64,000 nt of DNA. Origin: Croceimicrobium hydrocarbonivorans. GTDB lineage: Bacteria; Bacteroidota; Bacteroidia; Flavobacteriales; Schleiferiaceae. The first letter of the stretch is position 1. Each line of letters starts with the position of its first letter. The notes below the pieces were generated by a model, which searched no databases, was not told where the DNA came from, and was given only the letters and a program-made list of their open reading frames with translations. Below, in pieces: positions 8,988-17,524 of this stretch. The stretch lies in contig NZ_CP060139.1 in NCBI RefSeq assembly GCF_014524565.1, positions 3,417,501 through 3,481,500 of the forward strand, read 5' to 3'. A program made the position numbers and the translations under genes.

Positions 8988-10425
8988 TTTTCTCGAATAA
9001 GGCGACACTTTCAATATGTGCCGTATGCGGGAATTGGTCTACTAAAGAAAACTTCTTCAAGCTATAGCCAAACTCAGCCAGGGTTTGCATATCCCGCGCT
9101 TGGGTAGCCGGATTACAACTGATATATACGATGCGCTCAGCACCTAAGCGTATTACTTTTCGCAGGGTTTTAGGTGCAATACCCGCTCTAGGAGGATCAA
9201 GCGTAAGCGTATGAATGCGATTTTGATATTGTGGATGCTCTAATAGGAATTTACCTACATCGGCCGCAAAGAATTTTAGTTTCTCCAAGCCATTGGCTTT
9301 GGCCGAGCGTTTGGCATCTTCCACCGCCTCTGGAATAATTTCTACACCTATTACCTCCGCAGTAGGTACGGCTTTGGCTAATAGTTGAGTGATCGTTCCG
9401 GTTCCGGCAAAGAGATCCAAAATCACGGGCTTGCTATCTGCCTTGTCTTCTTGCACATAGTCCAGGGCTTTTTGATATAGGAGCTCAGCGGAGGCAGGAT
9501 TAGTTTGGAAAAAGCTTTCTACACTAATTTCAAAGCGTAGGCCATGAATTTGCTCTTCTACATTTTCTTTGCCTAAGAGCAAATGACGCTCGCCATCAGA
9601 GGCATTCGGGCGATCGCCTACATCATCATTTATGGTATGGATTAAACCGCCCAGTCGGGCGCCAAATTCCTCGCTAAAGAGTTGTTTGAAGGCCTCCAGA
9701 TCGAATTGCTCTAGTTCCGCACTGCTACTTACAAAATTGATCAGCAATTGATCCTGAGCAAAGCTTTTACGCACCGCTAGCATGCGACAAAAACCTGTAT
9801 GCTTTTTAGGGTGCCAGGCCGTATGATCACGCTCTTGCAGCCAGGCTGAAAGCTTAGGAAGGAAATCTTCAAACTGAGCATCAAACATCCCAGAATCACC
9901 AAGGAGATTTTCCACAGCCAACCATTGCCCTCTTTTTTTGAAACCTAATCCAAAGCCATCTAGGAAAGTATCCTGATTGGGTTCAACGTAAACCGCACTA
10001 AAGGAGTATTCCATTTTATTGCGGTAATGTAAAAGGCGTGGCGACTCGATATATTCATCGAAGAGCTTTTCAGCCCCTTCAATTTTACCAATGCGACGGA
10101 AGAGCTCAATGGTGGTCTTCTCTTTGTAGCCGCGTTGCTTTTCAATGGGTAGGTTGATATAGGGAGCTCCAGGAATGGAAGCGAAATTTTGCTCCACTTC
10201 CAACTCAGAATGCTCAATAATCCGAATCAATTTTGCTTCGGCATAGGAGCGTTGCACCTTAACCATTCGGCATTCTACAATTTGACCCGGAATGGTATTG
10301 GGCACAAAAACAATGTATTGCCCTTCCGGAGTTTCAACTTTGGCAATTCCCTTGCCTTCAAAAGCCAAATCTTTAATTTCCAAATTGCAGATTTGTCCGC
10401 GGTGATATAATTTCTTTCCTGCCAT
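8977..10425 (-). CDS. rlmD: RlmD/RumA-family 23S rRNA (uracil-C5)-methyltransferase lacking the iron-sulfur cysteines
   Basis: Members of this family methylate uracil C5 (U1939 in E. coli 23S rRNA) using SAM. The 482-residue protein has an N-terminal TRAM domain (about residues 8-70), the SAM loop L-F-A-G-T-G-T, the D-P-P-R-A-G motif, the catalytic Cys in S-C-N-P-A-T and the final H-I-E-S-V-A-L-F. RumA normally carries a C-x5-C-x2-C segment binding [4Fe-4S] just before the (Y/I)-E-K-Q segment; here that place (about residues 77-93) has no cysteine. I chose the ATG at 10425 because an exact TAnnTTTG box sits 8 bases upstream. Substrate position is inferred from family. Confidence 0.88.
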   Translation of the reverse strand: MAGKKLYHRGQICNLEIKDLAFEGKGIAKVETPEGQYIVFVPNTIPGQIVECRMVKVQRSYAEAKLIRIIEHSELEVEQNFASIPGAPYINLPIEKQRGYKEKTTIELFRRIGKIEGAEKLFDEYIESPRLLHYRNKMEYSFSAVYVEPNQDTFLDGFGLGFKKRGQWLAVENLLGDSGMFDAQFEDFLPKLSAWLQERDHTAWHPKKHTGFCRMLAVRKSFAQDQLLINFVSSSAELEQFDLEAFKQLFSEEFGARLGGLIHTINDDVGDRPNASDGERHLLLGKENVEEQIHGLRFEISVESFFQTNPASAELLYQKALDYVQEDKADSKPVILDLFAGTGTITQLLAKAVPTAEVIGVEIIPEAVEDAKRSAKANGLEKLKFFAADVGKFLLEHPQYQNRIHTLTLDPPRAGIAPKTLRKVIRLGAERIVYISCNPATQARDMQTLAEFGYSLKKFSLVDQFPHTAHIESVALFEKISH

Positions 10426-10433
10426 AGAGCGGG

Positions 10434-10441
10434 CAAAAATA
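10434..10441 (-). promoter_or_regulatory. Bacteroidota -7 promoter box TATTTTTG before rlmD
   Basis: On the minus strand these eight bases read TATTTTTG, an exact match to the Bacteroidota housekeeping -7 consensus TAnnTTTG. The box ends eight bases before the ATG at 10425, which supports that start over the upstream in-frame one at 10458. No well-spaced -33 TTTG is evident. Transcript mapping was not available. Confidence 0.5.
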
Positions 10442-10489
10442 CCTAATTTGCAAGCCACCTAGAACTCAAAAAAATAAATACCTAAGACG

Positions 10490-11770
10490 ATGATTGAAAA
10501 TCCCCAATTACGATCCTCTAAAGACTTAATGGACCTTGAAAATAAGCATGGCGCCCATAACTATCACCCCCTTCCGGTGGTTTTAGATAGAGGAGAAGGG
10601 GTTTATGTTTGGGACGTTGAAGGTAAGAGGTATTACGATTTCCTTTCCGCTTATTCGGCGGTTAATCAAGGACATTGTCATCCTGAGATTATTAATACTC
10701 TAAAGGAGCAGGCTGAGAAAATCACCTTGACCAGTCGTGCTTTTTACAATTCCAAATTAGGAGAGTACGATAAGTACATTACCGAGTACTTTGGTTTTGA
10801 TAAGGTTTTACCCATGAATACGGGAGCGGAGGCCGTAGAAACAGCCATTAAGCTTTGTCGTAAATGGGCTCAGGAGCTCAAAGGATATCCCGAGGCCAAA
10901 ACAAAAATCATTGTGGCCGAGAATAATTTCCACGGTCGTACTACTACTATTATTTCCTTTTCTAATGATCAAGAGGCACGTAGCGGGTTTGGACCTTATA
11001 CTCCTGGCTTTGAGCGTATTCCTTATAATGATTTAAAAGCCCTGGAAAAGGCTTTGGAAGATGATCATGTAGCCGGATTCTTGGTAGAGCCTATTCAGGG
11101 GGAAGCGGGAGTAGTTACTCCAGATGTGGATTATTTGAGAAAAGCAGCGGAACTTTGCCATGCTAAAGGCGCCTTGTTTATGGCCGATGAGATTCAAACC
11201 GGCATTGCCCGAACCGGATCTTTATTGGCGGTATGTGGTAACTGTACTTGCGAAGGTCATTGCGAGCGTCAGGAAGCAACTTATGTTCGTCCAGACGTTT
11301 TAATCCTTGGAAAGGCCTTAAGTGGTGGAGCTTATCCGGTTTCAGCGGTATTGGCTGATGATAAAATTATGAAGGTTATTCAGCCAGGAACCCATGGTTC
11401 AACCTTTGGCGGTAATCCATTAGGAGTAGCGGTTGCCATGTCGGCACTGGATGTTGTGCGCAATGAGAAATTGGCTCAAAATGCCCGCAAATTGGGCGAA
11501 TTGTTCCGAGCCAAGATGAATGAGTACATCGAAGGCTCTAAGGTGGTAAACCTGGTACGTGGTCGCGGACTCTTAAATGCGATTGTGATTAATGATTCAC
11601 CAACCAGCGATACTGCCTGGAACATCTGTTTGCGCTTACGCGATCATGGATTGCTGGCTAAGCCTACCCATGGTAATATTATTCGCTTTGCTCCACCATT
11701 AATAATGACTGAAGAGCAATTGTTGGATTGTGTTGATATTATTACTCGAACCCTGCAAGAGTTCGAATAA
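10490..11770 (+). CDS. rocD: Ornithine aminotransferase (ornithine--oxo-acid transaminase)
   Basis: RocD is a PLP enzyme converting ornithine and 2-oxoglutarate to glutamate semialdehyde and glutamate. The 426-residue product has the class-III aminotransferase signatures [16 protein letters not shown], the D-E-I-Q-T-G PLP-pyridine motif, the PLP lysine in I-L-G-K-A-L-S-G-G and G-S-T-F-G-G-N-P-L. An unusual cysteine motif [10 protein letters not shown] (residues 249-258) lies between the Asp motif and the PLP lysine. A TAATTTG box lies about 40 bases upstream. A strong hairpin terminator follows the stop. Confidence 0.93.
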   Translation: MIENPQLRSSKDLMDLENKHGAHNYHPLPVVLDRGEGVYVWDVEGKRYYDFLSAYSAVNQGHCHPEIINTLKEQAEKITLTSRAFYNSKLGEYDKYITEYFGFDKVLPMNTGAEAVETAIKLCRKWAQELKGYPEAKTKIIVAENNFHGRTTTIISFSNDQEARSGFGPYTPGFERIPYNDLKALEKALEDDHVAGFLVEPIQGEAGVVTPDVDYLRKAAELCHAKGALFMADEIQTGIARTGSLLAVCGNCTCEGHCERQEATYVRPDVLILGKALSGGAYPVSAVLADDKIMKVIQPGTHGSTFGGNPLGVAVAMSALDVVRNEKLAQNARKLGELFRAKMNEYIEGSKVVNLVRGRGLLNAIVINDSPTSDTAWNICLRLRDHGLLAKPTHGNIIRFAPPLIMTEEQLLDCVDIITRTLQEFE

Positions 11771-11776
11771 AATAAG

Positions 11777-11807
11777 AAGAGCGGCCTTGGAGCCGCTCTT
11801 TTCTTTT
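11777..11807 (+). terminator. Rho-independent terminator after rocD
   Basis: A perfect 9-base stem (AAGAGCGGC / GCCGCTCTT) with a 6-base loop is followed by TTCTTTT. It starts seven bases after the rocD stop, and its T-run overlaps the stop codon of the convergent VWA lipoprotein gene. Confidence 0.85.
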
Positions 11808-13014
11808 AGAGGATAAGGCCGTCTTGCGCGGCTTGCGCTTTTATTATTTCGAAAACCTGACTGCTAAAAGACATGGATTCAGGATCATTTTTTCTTTGCT
11901 CCTTCAGATAAAGGTCTCTTTCCTTTTGCAATCGCTTCAATTTGGCAAGGATGGTAGAGCGCTTCTTTTGTAATTCGGCAATTTTCGCCTTGCGATCTTC
12001 AGCGCTCAGTCCTTTTAATTCTTCCGGTAATTCCTCTTCCTGGAGATCCTCGAAATTCAGTTCGTTATTCTCCAGGTCATTCAGTAATTCCTTATTCCCG
12101 TACAGGTTCTTAGAACCCGATTCACTCATATTGTATTTAGCTCGCGATGCGGCAGCATTACTGCTTGCACTGCTAAATAAGCCCAAGGCTTTTTCTTTCT
12201 TCTCCAGCATGCGTTCCTTTTCTTGGGCGCTGCCATAGTAGAGTTTGGAATCATCCAGGCGATAGGAGTAAATGGCAATGGAATCATCCTGAGGACAAGG
12301 AATAATTTGGTCACTGGCATTTTGGTCTAATTGTAGGAATTCTCCATTCGTAGCCTTGGCCATTTCGCGAAAGTGATAAATGGCATCAGTACATTGGGTC
12401 CCCAATTTGATGCTATTGATGCGGATGTTTTTCTGATTGGCCATTTTGCATGCTTCCGGATAGCGCACCTCATTGGGATAATCCATGTGAGGAGGGCAGT
12501 CACCCACTACGAATATGCTGCGATAGGCTTGTGGGGATGTAGACCATTTGAAGTCACTAATGGCTTCCCATAAAGCTTGATTTACACTTTCAGGAGAATC
12601 GCCACCGCCACTAGCTTCAATTTTTAAGAGCTCCGTGTAAATGCTGTCAATATTGCTGGTGTGTGGCAAGGAGTAGGTAATAAAATTGTCACCACGATCG
12701 CGGTAAAAAACCATTCCTAAGCGAATTTCCGGAGCCGGATTTTGCTGGGCGGTAACGCTTACAATGTCCCATATTTTCTCCTTGGCGGTATGAATTAAGC
12801 CCCCCATACTTCCTGTGGCATCCAGGCAGAAGACTAATTCAACCTGTGGGGCCTTGGAATCAGGGGATGCAGTTGCTGGTAAATCTGGAATTACTTCATT
12901 TACAAATTCGGGAGTAGGATTCTGATTTTCAGCAATTTTAGGACTTTCTGCTTGAGGGGATTGGCAAGCGACTAATAAGCCCAGACTCATTAGCATTGGA
13001 TAGATCGGCTTCAT
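11806..13014 (-). CDS. VWA-domain lipoprotein with C-terminal coiled coil
   Basis: The 402-residue product has a lipobox ending L-L-V-A-C (Cys17) and a von Willebrand factor A domain (about residues 55-230) with the MIDAS start F-C-L-D-A-T-G-S-M, where DxTxS replaces the commoner DxSxS. The later part becomes strongly helical and charged (about residues 265-390, rich in Glu, Lys and Leu), predicted to be coiled coil. VWA domains bind ligands through a metal ion, so an envelope-associated binding role is inferred. The gene is convergent with rocD and has about 110 bases of spacer upstream of its ATG. Confidence 0.82.
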   Translation of the reverse strand: MKPIYPMLMSLGLLVACQSPQAESPKIAENQNPTPEFVNEVIPDLPATASPDSKAPQVELVFCLDATGSMGGLIHTAKEKIWDIVSVTAQQNPAPEIRLGMVFYRDRGDNFITYSLPHTSNIDSIYTELLKIEASGGGDSPESVNQALWEAISDFKWSTSPQAYRSIFVVGDCPPHMDYPNEVRYPEACKMANQKNIRINSIKLGTQCTDAIYHFREMAKATNGEFLQLDQNASDQIIPCPQDDSIAIYSYRLDDSKLYYGSAQEKERMLEKKEKALGLFSSASSNAAASRAKYNMSESGSKNLYGNKELLNDLENNELNFEDLQEEELPEELKGLSAEDRKAKIAELQKKRSTILAKLKRLQKERDLYLKEQRKNDPESMSFSSQVFEIIKAQAAQDGLIL

Positions 13015-13122
13015 GGGATTGAAATTGGTTCCCTTAAGGAACGAAATAGCGCTTGAATTCTTTTCCGCCGAAAGGCTATAAGGGCTTATTTAAGATAATT
13101 TTAAAGCTTTAAGACCGAGGGA

Positions 13123-13641
13123 TTAACGACGTCTTGCGCGTCTTGCTTGGGTGGCTGCACTAAGCTGCGGCTGATAAGGCACTAAGGGGCGATTTAAAGC
13201 CTGAGCAAGTAATTCTGCTTCTATTTTGGCTTGATCGTATAAAGTGGAGCGCTTGATTAATAACTTTTTACGGTGGTTTTTGGAAAGCAGATAAATGTCA
13301 TAGAACTCCTCGTTACTGGTTTCGGCTTCAATCATAGCACGAGAATAGGCTTTAGTACTTTGCTTACTTTTCAAAATACTTAAATCAGAATAGCCTGCCA
13401 TGCTTTGCCAGCTCCCTAGTTTTAGTCCTAAAAACCAGGTGTAAGATTTGTAGCTATCCTTTTCCGGATTAAGGAGCATGCCATTGCGTGCAAAAGCTCC
13501 GAAGGCACCAAGCAAAATAAATAGGAGTCCAAAAAAATTAAAAAGAGTGGAGTAAATCCCTAGGGCAAAAATTAGGTAGGAACCATAAACAACTGCCGGA
13601 GGAAACACTTTACCGAAATTATTGTCGAGCGATGCTTGCAT
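13123..13641 (-). CDS. Membrane protein of unknown function with two N-terminal helices
   Basis: This 172-residue protein has a hydrophobic region at about residues 14-53 that probably forms two membrane helices, then a soluble basic domain ending Q-A-R-R-A-R-R-R. I do not recognise a family. The segment S-Y-T-W-F-L-G-L-K-L-G-S-W and the following residues resemble PH-like membrane-anchored domains but the similarity is weak. It follows the metallophosphoesterase gene on the same strand after 8 bases, so they are probably cotranscribed. Confidence 0.65.
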   Translation of the reverse strand: MQASLDNNFGKVFPPAVVYGSYLIFALGIYSTLFNFFGLLFILLGAFGAFARNGMLLNPEKDSYKSYTWFLGLKLGSWQSMAGYSDLSILKSKQSTKAYSRAMIEAETSNEEFYDIYLLSKNHRKKLLIKRSTLYDQAKIEAELLAQALNRPLVPYQPQLSAATQARRARRR

Positions 13642-13649
13642 AAAAGGTT

Positions 13650-14873
13650 TTATAGCGAAGTTATTAAAAGACTTTCTTTAGCACCACTGGCGTCTATTTT
13701 AAAGGTCCTATTTCCTTCGATAAGCAGGCCTTGGCTTTGTGAACTGTTTAGAGTTTTGCCATGCTTTACATCAAGACGAATCACTTTTCCTTCAAAGTCT
13801 GTGGATACTTCGGGAACAATAGAATGTCCGATAATGATACAATCTACATGGTAATAGCTTAAAATGGAGCTTAGTTGATTCGAGCTAATTTTCGGATAGT
13901 ATTTGTAATCGTGCACCAAACCACGATACCAAAAAGGACTTTGTATGCCCATCAAAAAACTGGCGATTGAATCAGAATTAGGCTTCTTATATAAATCCAA
14001 ATCCAGGTTTTGGCGAACCCGATTATTGATTTCCGAAAGGGAAAGATCATATTTTAAGATTTCGGGCGAAAGTCCGGCATGCACAAAAATCTGATTGCCG
14101 ATTTTTTCGATACAATTCTTGGATCGAAGCCATTGTCCTAAATGCGAATGGGGCGAATAGATTAAGCGATTATTGGCTTGAGCATCATCCTCATCACCAA
14201 TAAGGGAAGCCAGTTTTTTATACTTGCCTTTGGCATAATGGAAATTCCCTTGCAGATTAAGGATTTCATGATTACCTAGAATGAAATGCACCTGACCACC
14301 TTGCTTCAGAGCTTCGGCTTCGAGTTTATAGATGAGCCAGAGCACGGCAGCTACATCTATACCACGGTCCACAAAATCGCCTACCAAAACCAAATGTCCA
14401 TCTCCAAAGCTCCAGTTAAGATTTTGATCAATAACCGAATGAGCTTGCAAGAGACCTTGCAGGGCTTCAAAATTCCCTTCAATATCAGATATAGCTAATA
14501 GCTTGGTATTTAATGTGTATTGCTCAGCTGGAATTTCAATCTTATCGTGAAGAGGCAATTGAAATTGAAGACCTGAACTACTTTCCACCCAAATGCTATC
14601 AGGATTAATGGGCTCTATTAAAAGCTCATTTTCAGTATTTACACGAATCAGGCTATCGCCTAAGATATAGGGACCATCAACTCCATTGAGGTAATAGACG
14701 CGATCTTCAAAAAATTGAAAACGCTCAGCCTTTTCATCATATCCCAGCAATACCTTTTGACCACTACTAATTGTGCCATCGGTATAGCGTACTAAAATGA
14801 CCAGGATTAAGAATAGCCCTATAAGGCTGAATAAAGAATAACGAAGAATTTTTTGGACTTTGGACTTCGACAA
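13650..14873 (-). CDS. Membrane-anchored calcineurin-like metallophosphoesterase
   Basis: The 407-residue product has an N-terminal membrane helix (about residues 14-28) and an external phosphoesterase domain with L-V-G-D-F-V-D-R-G, L-G-N-H-E and later I-I-I-G-H-S metal-binding motifs of the PPP/calcineurin superfamily. The first motif is S-D-I-E-G-N, where the usual D-x-H is D-x-E. The N-terminal 120 residues before this motif may be a separate sensory or beta-rich domain. Substrate is unknown; protein phosphatase or nucleotidase are both possible. The next gene downstream starts after 8 bases; upstream is the broken GldM-C-like gene. Confidence 0.82.
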   Translation of the reverse strand: MSKSKVQKILRYSLFSLIGLFLILVILVRYTDGTISSGQKVLLGYDEKAERFQFFEDRVYYLNGVDGPYILGDSLIRVNTENELLIEPINPDSIWVESSSGLQFQLPLHDKIEIPAEQYTLNTKLLAISDIEGNFEALQGLLQAHSVIDQNLNWSFGDGHLVLVGDFVDRGIDVAAVLWLIYKLEAEALKQGGQVHFILGNHEILNLQGNFHYAKGKYKKLASLIGDEDDAQANNRLIYSPHSHLGQWLRSKNCIEKIGNQIFVHAGLSPEILKYDLSLSEINNRVRQNLDLDLYKKPNSDSIASFLMGIQSPFWYRGLVHDYKYYPKISSNQLSSILSYYHVDCIIIGHSIVPEVSTDFEGKVIRLDVKHGKTLNSSQSQGLLIEGNRTFKIDASGAKESLLITSL

Positions 14874-14895
14874 ATATTCAGATTTGGGATTAAAG

Positions 14896-15528
14896 CTATT
14901 GAATTTCTACTTGGAAGGGAGTAAGCTCATATTCTTCATCATAGGCATTCAGACCCAGGATATTAGTAAAAGAGATCAGGTCTCCCGATTCCAAATTTAA
15001 AATCAGCTCTTTATTAGAATCTGTGATTCTTGCCCCTTCATTCGTCACTTTCCAAAGGATTTCATGATTTCGAAAAGCAACGATATGGTAAGAAAGAATC
15101 GGGAAACGTAGGCCACAAGCTAGTATTTCAGAGGACTGAATCGAACTTTCCATATTCGCTGCGGCAATGGCATTTTTACTAAAAGCACCTTCTCGTCTCT
15201 TGTATATAGATGGGATAGGATCAGGTATTTTTTTAACCTCAAGAACCAGGCTATCCTTTAGGATGCTATCTGCCGTGATCTGATAGATATTCATTTTCTA
15301 GAGGCCTAATTCTGCAGGATAAACCACAATCCCAGTGCTATCGAATTCTATCTCGCCATTAGTGCTGGTGAAGGCCAAATAATCATAAGATAAGCTATCG
15401 TCATTGAAAATTAGAGGATTAGCAATACCTTGATAGAGATGCTTGGTACCTGCCTTAATAAATAGACCTTGACTTTTAATGCTTAAGGGGGAAAGAGCCA
15501 AGCATATTATCAAAAGGATTCCTTTCAT
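14896..15528 (-). pseudogene. GldM C-terminal-domain-like secreted protein, split by an in-frame TAG
   Basis: Two reading frames on the minus strand, 15528-15298 (76 codons with a signal peptide) and 15294-14896 (132 codons), lie in the same frame and are separated only by TAG AAA. Read through, they give one protein of about 210 residues: a signal peptide, then L-Y-Q-G-I-A-N-P-L, Y-P-A-E-L-G-L, I-Y-Q-I-T-A-D-S, K-K-I-P-D-P-I-P and a final F-Q-V-E-I. These match in order the C-terminal domains of gliding/type IX secretion protein GldM (V-Y-x-G-V-x-N-P and K-x-I-P-x-P hallmarks). Full GldM is over 500 residues, so this is a stand-alone domain. The stop could be a real nonsense mutation, a base error, or read through. 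The ATG overlaps the TPR gene stop by four bases. Confidence 0.75.
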
Positions 15529-16649
15529 GCCGACCTTTTTTTGGAAAGCAGTTTAATGATTATTCCTAGGCTTAAACCAATGGCCAAACCTGCTAGCAGA
15601 TAAAGGTAGCTTTGCTTTGTTTGCTTTTGTGTTTTCTCCTCCATCGCCTTCTCTTTTTCTTCTAGGGCCTTAGAAACAGAGTCGAGTTGAAGCTTTGCCA
15701 ATTTAAGGGAATCAAAACTTTGATTTCGACGGTAGATGGAATCCAAATGCTCGGCATAATCATCCAAACCATGAACTAATAGCATGGGATCTACTTCACT
15801 TCGTATCAACATAGAGTGGAATTCTGGGTTTAAACCATGATCACGTATGTTCTCTTTCATCAGGAGATTTAGATCCTTAATCTTTCCCCGAATTTTAGAA
15901 TTATATGTTGGATTTTTACTGAATCTCATGGAGTAAGCATAGGCCAAAATAGCTTGCTCATAGGTCCCATGTTTTTTATTGAAGTCGCCCAGCGTTTCTA
16001 ATAGATTATTGAGCACCTCATTCGGAGCAGGAGTGAAGGGTACGCGGGTTCGAATTTGGTAATTGAAGTCGAGGTTTACTTGTTCGGCTTTTCGTACTCC
16101 TTCTCCCAACCTCTGCTCTAATTCTTCCATGGTGATGATGGGGTTCTTTTGCATCCAGATAGGATTCCTGTTTTTAGCCTTGATTTTGGCCTCCAGGATT
16201 TTAATATGAATCCATTCGCTCCCTCGATGTGAATCGGGATTAAGCTCATAGCCCTTGCGAATCAAGATCAATGCACTGTCTAATTTCCCTTTCAGTTCAA
16301 AGGCGGTGCCCAGGTTGGCGACCACATTATATTCTGTAGGATAGAGCTTAATTAAGGGTCTTAAAATACTTAATGCAGAATCGGTCATGCCCAATTTCAT
16401 AAGCACTAAAGACAGGTCCGATTTGTATTTAAAATTTTGGGGAGCCTCTTTAATCTTTTCCTCGAGTTCTCTTTTATGCACCCAAAGTCTGTCTGTATCA
16501 AAACTTAGCATGGTGGCGCTTAGATATATATCATGGGTATATCTAATTTCTCCATCCAGAGTATGACCGTAAAAATTACCGCAGGCCAAAACAGGCTTGC
16601 TCCACAGGCTGAAAAAGAGTACGGATAACAGAATTAGCTTAGACCTCAT
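15525..16649 (-). CDS. Secreted TPR-repeat protein with C-terminal membrane anchor
   Basis: The 374-residue product has a signal peptide ending P-V-L-A-C-G, tetratricopeptide-like repeats (clearest at about residues 55-150, with N-L-G-T-A-F-E-L-K-G-K-L-D-S-A-L), a coiled-coil stretch near residues 315-345 and one membrane helix (about 347-366) followed by K-K-R-S. This suggests a periplasmic TPR domain held in the inner membrane. Its stop overlaps the ATG of the interrupted GldM-C-like gene, so the two were evolved to be coexpressed. The function is unknown. Confidence 0.75.
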   Translation of the reverse strand: MRSKLILLSVLFFSLWSKPVLACGNFYGHTLDGEIRYTHDIYLSATMLSFDTDRLWVHKRELEEKIKEAPQNFKYKSDLSLVLMKLGMTDSALSILRPLIKLYPTEYNVVANLGTAFELKGKLDSALILIRKGYELNPDSHRGSEWIHIKILEAKIKAKNRNPIWMQKNPIITMEELEQRLGEGVRKAEQVNLDFNYQIRTRVPFTPAPNEVLNNLLETLGDFNKKHGTYEQAILAYAYSMRFSKNPTYNSKIRGKIKDLNLLMKENIRDHGLNPEFHSMLIRSEVDPMLLVHGLDDYAEHLDSIYRRNQSFDSLKLAKLQLDSVSKALEEKEKAMEEKTQKQTKQSYLYLLAGLAIGLSLGIIIKLLSKKRSA

Positions 16650-16720
16650 AGACTGATTGATTAGTCTAGTATAACAGGTCTTTTTTCAGAATAGTATTTT
16701 CGAGCTCTTCAGGTAGGGGC

Positions 16721-17515
16721 TCAATTTAATTTCAATATTCTTAGCGCACCTTTGGCTACTAGGAATAGAACAATCATCCCAATTACTAAATCCGGCCAGG
16801 GCGAATTCAAGGCATAGACCAAGCTTCCGGCGCTAATCACCCCCAGGTTTATTATCACATCATTAGAGGTGAATATCAAGCTCGCTTTCATGTGCACTTC
16901 ATCCTTGGTCCTTGATTTTTGCAGCAGGTATAAACATAGGGCATTGGCCAGCAGGGCAAAGGCTGAAACAATCATCATGCTTTTAAAATCGGGTAATTCC
17001 ACAGGACTAATAAAGCGGTGTAGTACTTCTATAAATGCCAGGAGGGCCAGAGCGAGTTGGAGGTAGCCAGCAATTTTGGCTACGCGCTTTTTCCGGATTA
17101 AAGTGGCACCCACTGCCCAAAGACTTAATCCATAAACCAAGCCATCGGCCAGCATATCCAAGCTATCCGCCAACAGGCCCATCGAATTAGCTAAGAAGCC
17201 CCATAAAGCCTCAATTCCGAAGAAGCCCAGATTTATTAGAAGAACTGCCCATAAAAGGCTCTTCTCCTGTTTTTGATCTGCGGAACCAGCATCAATTTCA
17301 TAACTATCAATAAAACGACTACCCAGCTTTAGTTCCTCCAAAGCTTGAATCAATGGCTCTACCTCGCCCTGATGTTGAATTTTTAACTGCCTGTGCTCTA
17401 AGTCAAAATCCAGATGATGAACTTGACTGAAATTTTGCAGCTTCAGCCGGATGAGATTTTCCTCCGAGGGGCAATCCATTTTTGGGATATCAAAAAGGCT
17501 TTGCTGCAAGTTCAT
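16721..17515 (-). CDS. Cation diffusion facilitator with N-terminal HMA-like domain
   Basis: The 264-residue product combines an HMA-like N-terminus (I-P-K-M-D-C-P-S-E-E, residues about 10-75) with six hydrophobic helices of a cation-efflux (CDF) transporter. In helix 2 the metal-site aspartates are present (L-A-D-S-L-D-M-L-A-D-G). In helix 5 the usual H-x3-D appears as F-T-S-N-D, so the histidine position is Phe. There is no long C-terminal cytoplasmic domain. It probably exports a divalent or soft metal ion, but the altered site makes the ion uncertain. It lies 9 bases downstream of a small membrane-protein gene on the same strand. Confidence 0.82.
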   Translation of the reverse strand: MNLQQSLFDIPKMDCPSEENLIRLKLQNFSQVHHLDFDLEHRQLKIQHQGEVEPLIQALEELKLGSRFIDSYEIDAGSADQKQEKSLLWAVLLINLGFFGIEALWGFLANSMGLLADSLDMLADGLVYGLSLWAVGATLIRKKRVAKIAGYLQLALALLAFIEVLHRFISPVELPDFKSMMIVSAFALLANALCLYLLQKSRTKDEVHMKASLIFTSNDVIINLGVISAGSLVYALNSPWPDLVIGMIVLFLVAKGALRILKLN

Positions 17516-17524
17516 GGCTACTTT

